From DSYU01 sp964437595 (GTDB lineage: Bacteria > Chloroflexota > Anaerolineae > Anaerolineales > Anaerolineaceae), in assembly GCA_964437595.1 (NCBI GenBank), contig CAYTHO010000006.1, positions 43,690 through 107,689 on the forward strand: a stretch of DNA of 64,000 nt. The letters run 5' to 3'. This document shows, one piece after another, positions 49,607 to 58,357 of this stretch (positions within the stretch are counted from its first letter, which is position 1; every line of letters starts with the position of its first letter). The position numbers and the translations under genes were made by a program. Below the pieces are notes generated by a model that had not been told where the DNA came from, ran no database searches, and saw only the letters and a program-made list of their open reading frames with translations.

Positions 49607-52357
49607 GTGAATCGAACCGGCGCTGAGATTTTCTTAAAGACCAAACTGATCTGCCCGCATCCGCGCATCGAGCGCGTCCATCGACCACGCCTGCTGCGCC
49701 TGATGGATCAGGTTTTCAAGGTTCCGCTCACACTGGTATGCGCGCCGGCAGGATATGGAAAAACCACCCTGCTGGTTAACTGGGCGGAAACTTGCCCCTC
49801 ACCCGTGGCATGGTTATCGCTCGAAGATAACGAAAACGATCCTGAGCGTTTTTTTAGCTACCTGATTCTGGCCTTGCAGCAAATCCACCCCGAGTTAGGC
49901 AAATCCGCGCAGATAACCCTTGGCATAGCAGGAAAAGAGACGCTGGAGAACAGCCTGCGGCTGCTGATCAATGACCTGACCGGACTGAACGAATCGGCAG
50001 TGCTGGTATTGGACGATTATCATTTAATCCACTCGCGCCCGGTACACCAACTGTTAGGATTCCTGGTAGAACACCTGCCGCCGTCTTTCCACCTGGTGAT
50101 CGCCAGCCGCACTGAGCCACCATTTGCCATGTCCCGGCTGCGTGGGCGATCCGCGGTAGTAGAACTGCGCGCTTCTGACCTCAGCTTCCAGGCAGAAGAA
50201 GTGGAGGCTTTCCTAAATCGGGTGATGAATCTGGGCTTGTCGCCGGAGGCCTGCCGCCAGATTGAAAAGCGCACAGAGGGATGGGCGGCGGCCCTGCAGC
50301 TAGCAGCACTCTCCCTGCAGAGCGGCGAAAACAGCATCACCACAGGCAGCGGCGCAGACAGCGGCGTGCATTACATCTTCGAATACCTGGCAGATGAGGT
50401 TTTGAGCCACCTTCCGGAACCGGTACAGCACTTTATGATGCGTACCGCCATTCTCGACCAGGTCAGCGGCCCACTGTGCGATGCGCTGGTAGAGCCTTTT
50501 TCGCCTTGTACTACCGGCGCAGAGTGCCTGGATTACCTTGAACATGCCAATCTGTTCACTCAGGCCCTGGATGGCGAGCACCGCTGGTACCGCTACCATG
50601 CCCTGTTCGCCGATTTTCTACGCGAACGGCTCAAGCAGGATCAGCCGGAGATGATCTCTGAACTGCATTCAAAAGCGGCGCGCTGGCTGGCAGGTCAGGG
50701 GAGCTTCGAAGAAGCGTGCAAGCACGCGCTGGCAGGCAAGAACCAGGAGCTGCTGGTGTGGCTGATTGAAACGTATGCCGAGACACTGGAAAAAATGGGC
50801 GAGCTGGTCATTTTAGAACGCTGGCTCAACCTTTTGCCGGAGCAAGTGATCCGCAGCCACGCCCGGATCAGCCTGGCGCGCGCCTGGATATTTGCAGCAC
50901 GGCTTGATGTAACATCCGCGGCATCGTATTTGAATGCGGCAGAGCAGGCCCTACAGCAAAAGGAATCGCCCAGCATCCGCAGCGAAGTGCTGGCTGCGCG
51001 GGCCTTTCTCGCCGGTGTTAAAGACCAGCCAGATGAGGTTCAAGCCTACACGGATCAGGCAAGCCGGTTGATAAAGGGCGAAAAGCACTTCCTGTCAGGG
51101 TTATTGATGATTAACAAAAGCTTCCCATTAATAATGTCCGGCCAGATGGGAGAGGCTATTGAAACTCTGGAAGATGCCGTGGCGGCTGGGAAAGAGTCGA
51201 ACAGCGCGATCATCGTTCTGTTGGGGATGCGCCTGCTGGGAGAAGCCTACATAATGAATGGACGCCTGTCGCAGGCGGAACGCGTTTTCCTGGCCGCAGA
51301 AGATTATATTGCCAGGCAGATGGGGCGGAATTCACTGATCAGCGGGATGGCGCATATGGGATTAGGTGAAGTGTACCACCAGCGCTATCAAATCGCCGAA
51401 GCCGAGCATTACCTGGAAGATGGCCTGAAAAAGACGCTGATGTGGATGCCAGCCATGGCAATCGATGGGTTCCTCTGGCTGTCCGCTTTGAAGCAGGCGC
51501 TTGGAAAAGCCACCGAAGCCCAAAACCTGCTCCGCCAGGCGCTGCAGGTCAATGCAACCAACACCTATCCTTTGCTGGATGGCTGGTTTATTGGCATCGC
51601 CGCAGTACGCCTGGATATCCAACAGGGATACCTGGAGGCTGGTTTACGCTGGGCCCACGACACCGGGCTGGACATGAGCAGCGCCAGCAACCTTGACCAG
51701 GTCTTCACAGGTGCCCCCTCGCCTTTCCGCGAGATGGCATTTTACACTCTGGCGCGGCTCTTCCTGGTGCTGGGGCGCCGTGAAAAGATTGAAGGCTCGC
51801 TGGAGAAAGCAGAACGCATTCTTACCTATACCCTCCCGCGCAGCGAAAAAAGTGGCATGTACGCGGCGCTGACTGAAGGTCTTATTATGCTTGCTCAGGT
51901 TGAGCAGGCATTGGGTCAGGCGGAACGCGCCCAGCAATATCTCCACCGGGCAATGGACCTGGCTGCTCCGGAAATGGCGCTGCGCGTTTTCCTGGTCGAA
52001 GGTGAGCCGCTGATGGAAATCGTCGCAGAGCGGCGCGGTATGGCGCTTCCTCCGCAGGAGCGGACCTTTATCGAAACGCTGTGGGTCGCCTGGGAAAGCG
52101 AACTTCACAAGGTTTCACTGCCAGCGCAGGCATCGTCCCCGATTATCCTGCAAGATTTGCCCGAGCTGCTGAGCTTCCGTGAAATGGAAGTCCTGCACTG
52201 GATCGCGGATGGAAAATCCAATCAGGAAATCGCGGATGGGCTGGTGCTGTCGCTTAACACCGTGAAGAAGCACGCCAGCACAATCATCGGCAAACTAGGC
52301 GCGAAAAACCGGGTGCAGGCTGTGCTGATCGCCCGGCAGATGGGGTTAATGCAGTGA
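49607..52357 (+). CDS. MalT-like LuxR-family transcriptional regulator (LAL type)
   Basis: A 916-residue regulator. The N-terminal NTPase has the P-loop VCAPAGYGKTTLLVNWAE near residues 44-61 and VLVLDDYHLI as Walker B, TPR-like sensor repeats span about 350-800, and the C-terminal LuxR HTH has LSFREMEVLHWIADGKSNQE and LSLNTVKKHASTIIGKLGAK. Such proteins oligomerise on inducer and ATP binding to activate transcription. It diverges from the ABC export operon with about 200 bp between, so control of that operon is plausible. The start is GTG 49607 with only a weak GGAAAT upstream. Confidence 0.93.
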   Translation: MNRTGAEIFLKTKLICPHPRIERVHRPRLLRLMDQVFKVPLTLVCAPAGYGKTTLLVNWAETCPSPVAWLSLEDNENDPERFFSYLILALQQIHPELGKSAQITLGIAGKETLENSLRLLINDLTGLNESAVLVLDDYHLIHSRPVHQLLGFLVEHLPPSFHLVIASRTEPPFAMSRLRGRSAVVELRASDLSFQAEEVEAFLNRVMNLGLSPEACRQIEKRTEGWAAALQLAALSLQSGENSITTGSGADSGVHYIFEYLADEVLSHLPEPVQHFMMRTAILDQVSGPLCDALVEPFSPCTTGAECLDYLEHANLFTQALDGEHRWYRYHALFADFLRERLKQDQPEMISELHSKAARWLAGQGSFEEACKHALAGKNQELLVWLIETYAETLEKMGELVILERWLNLLPEQVIRSHARISLARAWIFAARLDVTSAASYLNAAEQALQQKESPSIRSEVLAARAFLAGVKDQPDEVQAYTDQASRLIKGEKHFLSGLLMINKSFPLIMSGQMGEAIETLEDAVAAGKESNSAIIVLLGMRLLGEAYIMNGRLSQAERVFLAAEDYIARQMGRNSLISGMAHMGLGEVYHQRYQIAEAEHYLEDGLKKTLMWMPAMAIDGFLWLSALKQALGKATEAQNLLRQALQVNATNTYPLLDGWFIGIAAVRLDIQQGYLEAGLRWAHDTGLDMSSASNLDQVFTGAPSPFREMAFYTLARLFLVLGRREKIEGSLEKAERILTYTLPRSEKSGMYAALTEGLIMLAQVEQALGQAERAQQYLHRAMDLAAPEMALRVFLVEGEPLMEIVAERRGMALPPQERTFIETLWVAWESELHKVSLPAQASSPIILQDLPELLSFREMEVLHWIADGKSNQEIADGLVLSLNTVKKHASTIIGKLGAKNRVQAVLIARQMGLMQ

Positions 52358-52376
52358 CCTTGTAAGGAACTTTGCG

Positions 52377-52904
52377 ATGCTTGACCGATTGTGGCGCAAC
52401 CTGGCGGGGTGGTTTGAAGCTCAGATCGTTACCCGGTTGGTAACCAAACGGGTAGGGCCGGTAATGCGGTTAGTGTTCAAGACGCCTATTCTCTTTTACC
52501 GGGTGGGGCTGGGCGGCTGGCTGGGGAAACACATCCTCCTGCTCCAAACCACCGGGCGCCGGACGGGTAAAATCCGCCTTACGCCGCTGGAATATGGATA
52601 CAATCCCCATACAGGCGCCTATTTCCTAATGACTGGCTGGAAGGGCCAGAGTGATTGGTATCGTAATGCGCGCTCTAACCCGAGGGTGCAGTTGTGGGTT
52701 GGAGAGCAGCGCATCCAAGGAATTGCCCGACCCGCCTCCATTGAAGAAGTGGTGATGGAAATGGAAAAGGTATTAAGCGTTTACCCCAAAGCTGTAAAAA
52801 CCTGGTCTGGATACAGCGGCATCGCTTACGATGGCACTCGATCCAGCCTGGTCCGCATGGCTGGATCCTTCCCATCATTGTACGTCGAGACCCGCCTACC
52901 ATAA
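52377..52904 (+). CDS. Deazaflavin-dependent nitroreductase (DDN)-family protein
   Basis: A 175-residue protein with the family's LLQTTGRRTGKIRLTPLEYG (cofactor phosphate region) and LMTGWKGQSDWYRNARSNP segments. Related enzymes use coenzyme F420 (or other flavins) to reduce nitro compounds or quinones. Whether this organism makes F420 cannot be judged from the window. It lies 19 bp after the regulator gene and may be co-transcribed. Confidence 0.85.
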   Translation: MLDRLWRNLAGWFEAQIVTRLVTKRVGPVMRLVFKTPILFYRVGLGGWLGKHILLLQTTGRRTGKIRLTPLEYGYNPHTGAYFLMTGWKGQSDWYRNARSNPRVQLWVGEQRIQGIARPASIEEVVMEMEKVLSVYPKAVKTWSGYSGIAYDGTRSSLVRMAGSFPSLYVETRLP

Positions 52905-52911
52905 TAAGAAA

Positions 52912-52944
52912 CGGGTGCTGGCGTTCCCGACAGCGCAGCACCCG
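52912..52944. terminator. Hairpin between convergent genes
   Basis: A 9-bp stem (CGGGTGCTG at 52912-52920 with CAGCACCCG at 52936-52944) with a 15-base loop. A T5 run follows nine bases later on the plus strand, so it is a moderate terminator candidate for the DDN gene. Confidence 0.5.
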
Positions 52945-52967
52945 CTTGAAGATTTTTCTTGAATAAA

Positions 52968-53759
52968 TTACTGGCTCTGCGGTATCTGCCGTAGGCTAGC
53001 AGCGACCACATCAAACAGCGACAGATCTCCCATGCCGTTCACCAGGACCATGTTGCCGTTGATGATAGCCACCAGTGCGGTGGACATCTTATCACGGTCA
53101 CCGTAGCCACCCAGGGGGTCTTTGCCCAGGTTGTAGAGCAGGCGTCGGGCTTTGGTCCCATCGCGGAGCACCCATTCTTCCTCCAAAACGATCTGGATGG
53201 GCAGGCCCATTTCGTTACTCGAGGCCGAAGCGCGGCGTTCAGCAACTGCATCTTCGAGTGTTTTTGGGCCGTCCATGATCACCGTCAGGTCGATGGCGGC
53301 CATATCGGGTGGGATGCCTTCCTGCTGTTTCGGGCCCGTAGCGGGGCGCGGCGAACGGAAAGAGGCGGTGTAACCCGAAGTAGAGGTACTCCGAATATCT
53401 TCTGGCAGATCGTTCAAGATCCAGGATGATGGGTAGTCCATCGCCAGGCCAGCAACCTTATCTTCATAAGTAGCAGCAGGGATACCCAACTCTTCCAACG
53501 TTTTCGGAAGGGCAGCGGCTGCACTCGTTGGGGTCGGCAGGCTCGGGGCAGCGGTTGGAGCTGCGTTTGTGGGGGCAAGGGTCGCTTCTACGGGCGTCTG
53601 GGTAGCCATTTCGACCACCTTTACCTCGGTCGTTGCAGTGCCAGCAAGAGGCGCGCCGGCAGGCAGATCTACTGCCGGGAGGGGCGCGGGTTCAGAGACA
53701 GACGGCGCACAGGCCGAAAGTAACAGGATCAACAGGGTTATAGAAAGTAGATGTTTCAC
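52968..53759 (-). CDS. Lipoprotein of unknown function
   Basis: A 263-residue lipoprotein with the lipobox LSAC and Cys17, a Pro/Ala/Thr-rich linker (to about residue 90), and a C-terminal globular domain with GLAMDYPSSWILNDL, a form common in PsbP-like or other surface lipoproteins of Chloroflexota. The linker is typical of exported proteins in this phylum. No catalytic motif. It converges with the DDN gene and diverges from the tRNA-Leu gene. Confidence 0.78.
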   Translation of the reverse strand: MKHLLSITLLILLLSACAPSVSEPAPLPAVDLPAGAPLAGTATTEVKVVEMATQTPVEATLAPTNAAPTAAPSLPTPTSAAAALPKTLEELGIPAATYEDKVAGLAMDYPSSWILNDLPEDIRSTSTSGYTASFRSPRPATGPKQQEGIPPDMAAIDLTVIMDGPKTLEDAVAERRASASSNEMGLPIQIVLEEEWVLRDGTKARRLLYNLGKDPLGGYGDRDKMSTALVAIINGNMVLVNGMGDLSLFDVVAASLRQIPQSQ

Positions 53760-53976
53760 GTTTCAACTCCAGAAAATATGCTTCAGACTATTTCGAACAG
53801 ATTGAAAACTGGCCATCACAGCCCGCATGGGACGAAAGGTCAGATTATTTGTCTAATATAAGACTGATTTGGTGCGAATTTTGTTCCCTAAAAAATGGGC
53901 ATTATGAAGATCTATTAAACTTTTGTATGAATGTATTCCGCGCCGATGGTCTGCATCGCTTCATTACATTCACTTA

Positions 53977-53985
53977 TGGTATAAT
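53977..53985 (+). promoter_or_regulatory. Extended -10 promoter element for tRNA-Leu
   Basis: TGGTATAAT contains a perfect TATAAT preceded by TG at the extended -10 position, 19 bases before the tRNA 5' end. No convincing -35 was found. Confidence 0.6.
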
Positions 53986-54004
53986 CCGGGCCGTAACGTG
54001 GCGC

Positions 54005-54086
54005 GGGGAAGTGCTGGAATTGGCAGACAGGCATGACTTAGGATCATGTGCCGAAAGGCGTAGGGGTTCAAGTCCCCTCTTCCCCA
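54005..54086 (+). tRNA. tRNA-Leu (anticodon TAG)
   Basis: The 82-base sequence folds completely. Acceptor GGGGAAG (54005-54011) pairs with CTTCCCC (54079-54085), A is the discriminator, the D stem is CTG/CAG, the anticodon stem CATGA/TCATG has loop CTTAGGA, and a class II variable arm precedes the T arm GGGG-TTCAAGT-CCCC. The anticodon TAG reads CUN leucine codons. CCA is not encoded. It is followed by tig. Confidence 0.96.
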
Positions 54087-54130
54087 TTCGAAGCCGTTAT
54101 CATTCTATCTTTTCTTTGGGAAGGCCCACT

Positions 54131-55651
54131 TTGAAACTCGAAACTGTCGCACTTGAGGACCAGCAGACCAAGCTCATCGCTGAATTCGACGCAGAAACGT
54201 TGGAGAAGTACAAGCGCCAGGCGGCGCGTAAGATATCGCAGAACCAGAAAATCCCTGGGTTCCGCCCTGGAAAGGCTCCTTATGACCTGATTCGCCGCAT
54301 TTACGGTGATGAAGCGCTCCAACAGGAAGCCGTTGAGCTGATGCTGGATGATGTCTATCCGCAGGTTCTGAAGGAAGCCAATTTGAACCCTTCCGGGCCA
54401 GGCAAGCTGGAAGAAATCGTCAAAATGGACCCGCCCACCTTTGCATTTGTCATTCCGCTGCCGCCGCAGGTGGAACTGGGCGATTACCAATCGATTCGCA
54501 AGGACTACGAACCAGAAACAATCACCGATGAACAGGTAGATTCCACTATCCGCCGCCTTCAGCGCAGTTATGCGACCGCTGAACCCGTTCAGCGCGCGGC
54601 GGAAGAAGGCGACCTGGTATCATTCAAAGTAAGTGCCAGGCGCATCCACCCAGAAGAAGGTGAGCCAGAAATGCTGGTTGAGGAAACCCCGCACCAGCTC
54701 GTCGCCGGCGAGGATGGGGAAGACGAAGAGAGTTCCTGGCCGTATCAGGGCTTTGCAAAAGAACTGGTTGGCATGAGTGAAAACGAAACCAAGCAGGTTA
54801 CCCATACATTCGATGATGAAAGCCCGTACGAAGACTTGCGCGGCAAGGAAGCAGCGTTTAATATTGAAGTGCAGGGTGTGAAGGAACTGAAGCTGCCCGA
54901 GTTGAATGATGAATTCGCGCAGTCATTGGGCGATTTTGAAAACCTGGAAGCCCTGCAGAAGGCAGTGCGGAGCCAGCTTGAGCAGAACGCCTCGCAGCAG
55001 TACGATCAGAAATATTTCGACGATTTGATCGGCGAACTGGTCGAGCAGGCAACCATCAAGTACCCGCCGCACCTGCTGGACGAAGAAATTGAGGATTTCT
55101 TAAAAGGTCTCGAAAGGAATCTGGAGCGGGACCATCTGGACCTGGAGACCTACCTGAAAATGCGGGAGATGGATCGTGAAACCTTCATTGAGAAGGAAGT
55201 GAAATCTGCCGCGGCTCGTCGCCTGGAGCGCTCGCTGGTACTGGAAGAATTTACCCGCCGTGAAAACGTTGAGGTAAAAAGCGAGGAAGTCCGCTCAATC
55301 TATTATTCAGCGCTGCAGCAGTTGCAGCAAACACAGGAAGCACGCAAGGCTAAAGCGAAAAATCAACGCAGCACGCAAGAAATGGCGAATTCGCTTGCCA
55401 TTAACACCGTCAACAGCATTTACAACCAGCGCATGATGGCACGGTTGAAAGCTATTGCAACTGGCTTGGGTAATGAGCCGCCCGCGGAAGAACTCATCGT
55501 TCCAGACGAAACAACATCGATTTCCGAGAACGAATCTGAGGCGGTGGAACAGCCTGAGGCGGTGGAACAGCCTGAGGCAGAGCAAAGCAGCGCGGATTCG
55601 TCACCTGAGGGTGATACACCCACAGGTGAATCGCAAGAAGATAAAGCCTAA
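54131..55651 (+). CDS. tig: Trigger factor chaperone
   Basis: A 506-residue trigger factor. The ribosome-binding domain includes the signature GFRPGKAP near residue 40, then comes a PPIase-like domain with an acidic insert (AGEDGEDEESS), then the C-terminal chaperone arms. The end is a Glu/Gln/Ser-rich tail of about 45 residues with a perfect 18-bp tandem duplication. The start is TTG 54131 with AAGG six bases upstream; the frame is open through the tRNA-Leu gene, but that part cannot be coding. It is followed 81 bp later by clpP, the usual order, though clpX is absent. Confidence 0.95.
   Translation: MKLETVALEDQQTKLIAEFDAETLEKYKRQAARKISQNQKIPGFRPGKAPYDLIRRIYGDEALQQEAVELMLDDVYPQVLKEANLNPSGPGKLEEIVKMDPPTFAFVIPLPPQVELGDYQSIRKDYEPETITDEQVDSTIRRLQRSYATAEPVQRAAEEGDLVSFKVSARRIHPEEGEPEMLVEETPHQLVAGEDGEDEESSWPYQGFAKELVGMSENETKQVTHTFDDESPYEDLRGKEAAFNIEVQGVKELKLPELNDEFAQSLGDFENLEALQKAVRSQLEQNASQQYDQKYFDDLIGELVEQATIKYPPHLLDEEIEDFLKGLERNLERDHLDLETYLKMREMDRETFIEKEVKSAAARRLERSLVLEEFTRRENVEVKSEEVRSIYYSALQQLQQTQEARKAKAKNQRSTQEMANSLAINTVNSIYNQRMMARLKAIATGLGNEPPAEELIVPDETTSISENESEAVEQPEAVEQPEAEQSSADSSPEGDTPTGESQEDKA
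55538..55573 (+). repeat. 18-bp tandem repeat in the tig tail
   Basis: Two perfect copies of GAGGCGGTGGAACAGCCT, encoding EAVEQP twice in the acidic low-complexity tail, with a partial third unit (GAGGCAGAGCA). Length variation by slippage is plausible without disrupting the frame. Confidence 0.9.
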
Positions 55652-55732
55652 ACGTGTTCCTGGGTCGTGATCGGTTAGAGATGAAACGGCTCCAAAAGCC
55701 GTGCTGCATAAAGTAGCCGAAGAGGAGGATAC

Positions 55733-56347
55733 ATGTCGACTATCATGCAACCGTTCAAGAATGTGATCCCTATGGTGATCGAAACTTCGGCCCGTGGGGA
55801 ACGCGCTTACGATATTTTCTCGCTGCTTCTCAAGGAGCGCATCGTTTTCCTTGGAACGCCCATCGATGATCAGATATCCAACCTGATCGTGGCGCAGTTG
55901 TTGTTCCTCAGCCGGGAAGATCCTGAAAAGGATATTCAGATGTACATCAATTCCCCCGGCGGAGTGATTTACGCGGGTATGGCGATCTACGATACCATGC
56001 AGATGATCCCCAACCGGATCAGCACGGTAGCAGTCGGCGTCACAGCCTCGTTCGGCACGGTATTGCTGGCTGCGGGCACCAAGGGCCAGCGGTATGCACT
56101 GCCCCACGCGACCATTCACATGCACCAGCCGCTGGGCGGCGCGCAGGGCCAGGCTTCGGATATTGAAATCCAGGCCCGTGAAATCTTGCGTCTCAAGGCC
56201 CGGTTGAATAAGATCCTTGCGGATGCGACCAACCAGTCTATGGAAGTCATCGAGCGCGATACCGAACGTGACTTTTACCTGGATGCCTATCAGGCGGTAG
56301 ATTACGGCCTGGTGGACAAAGTATTGGAACCACCCGCTGAAAAGTAG
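55733..56347 (+). CDS. clpP: ATP-dependent Clp protease proteolytic subunit
   Basis: A 204-residue ClpP with Ser106 in VTASFGTVLLAAG, His131 in HMHQPLGG and an Asp in RDTERDFYLD as triad. The residue after the nucleophile is Phe rather than the common Met (ASFG for ASMG). GAGGAGG precedes ATG 55733. The gene follows tig and ends at a strong terminator; no clpX or clpA lies in the window. Confidence 0.95.
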   Translation: MSTIMQPFKNVIPMVIETSARGERAYDIFSLLLKERIVFLGTPIDDQISNLIVAQLLFLSREDPEKDIQMYINSPGGVIYAGMAIYDTMQMIPNRISTVAVGVTASFGTVLLAAGTKGQRYALPHATIHMHQPLGGAQGQASDIEIQAREILRLKARLNKILADATNQSMEVIERDTERDFYLDAYQAVDYGLVDKVLEPPAEK

Positions 56348-56372
56348 GTTTTAGGCGCTAATCTAAACACCC

Positions 56373-56404
56373 AAGCCGGATGGCAGCAAGATGCTATCCG
56401 GCTT
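56373..56404 (+). terminator. clpP terminator
   Basis: A 13-bp stem with one G-U pair (56373-56385 with 56392-56404), loop GCAAGA, followed by ATTATTC, 25 bp after clpP. Confidence 0.8.
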
Positions 56405-56426
56405 ATTATTCAAAAACAGGCAGGCG

Positions 56427-57248
56427 ATGAATACAGGCTTACCAGACAATATCAAAAGCATCATTCTAGATATGGATGGCGTTTTATGGCGCGCCGACCA
56501 GCCGCTGCTGGATATGCCGCGTTTTTTTAGCGACCTAAAGACACTGGGTATCCCGGTGGTTTTTGCCACCAATAATGGTACGCGCAGCATCAGCCAGTAC
56601 GTGCACCGGCTGGCAGGGTATGGCGTGCCAGTAGAAGCGTGGCAGGTGGTCAATTCGGCCATCGCCATTGCCGATTACCTGCACAAACGCCATCCGCAGG
56701 GCGGGCCGGTATTTGTCGTGGCCGAACAGGGTGTCATTGAAGCGCTGGAAGAAAAAGGCTTTTACCTGGCCAGGAAAGGCGAGGAACCGCTGGCCGTGGT
56801 CGCCGGTATGGACCGCGCTATGTCGTATGACAAGCTGGCGAAGGCAACTTTGCTAATCCGCTCCGGAATCCCCTTTATAGGCACCAACCCCGACCTGACC
56901 TTCCCCACACCGGAAGGGCTTGTGCCCGGCGCAGGTGCGCTGATCACCTACCTGGAAGCGGCAACCAGCGTGCACCCGGTCATTATAGGAAAGCCCGAAC
57001 CCTACCTGTATCATTTCGCCATCGAACGGCTGGGAACCCTACCAGAAGAAACCCTGGCAGTGGGTGACCGGCTGGAAACGGATATCCTGGGCGGGCAGCG
57101 AATTGGCTGCCCCACCGTTCTGGTGTTGAGCGGAGTCACCACCGCCGCCGAAGCAGAAAAATGGCTTCCTCCGCCAGACCTGATCCTGCCCAGCCTGGCT
57201 GACCTGCTGCCTATCCTGTACGCGCAAAAGAAACATGCCAATACTTGA
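56427..57248 (+). CDS. HAD superfamily IIA phosphatase (NagD/phosphoglycolate-phosphatase-like)
   Basis: A 273-residue HAD-IIA protein. Motif 1 is ILDMDGVLWR near residue 12, motif 2 is VVFATNNGTRS, and the C-terminal motif is GKPEPYLYHFA with VGDRLETDILGG. It should dephosphorylate a small sugar phosphate or nucleotide. ATG 56427 is chosen because an earlier in-frame ATG (56391) lies inside the clpP terminator. The stop is close to the rlmN start, so the two are likely one operon. Confidence 0.9.
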   Translation: MNTGLPDNIKSIILDMDGVLWRADQPLLDMPRFFSDLKTLGIPVVFATNNGTRSISQYVHRLAGYGVPVEAWQVVNSAIAIADYLHKRHPQGGPVFVVAEQGVIEALEEKGFYLARKGEEPLAVVAGMDRAMSYDKLAKATLLIRSGIPFIGTNPDLTFPTPEGLVPGAGALITYLEAATSVHPVIIGKPEPYLYHFAIERLGTLPEETLAVGDRLETDILGGQRIGCPTVLVLSGVTTAAEAEKWLPPPDLILPSLADLLPILYAQKKHANT

Positions 57249-57264
57249 GAGAACGGATATCAAA

Positions 57265-58302
<1,038 letters not shown>

Positions 58303-58357
58303 TAGACTACAATTGATTCATCGCAATTAATCCTCGAAAACCATCAGGCGTACAAGC

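Noticed and set aside
53849..54130. Upstream extension of the trigger factor frame through the tRNA-Leu gene
   Set aside because: The extension crosses a perfectly folding tRNA and does not resemble trigger factor. TTG 54131 has a ribosome site and gives the family's normal N-terminus.
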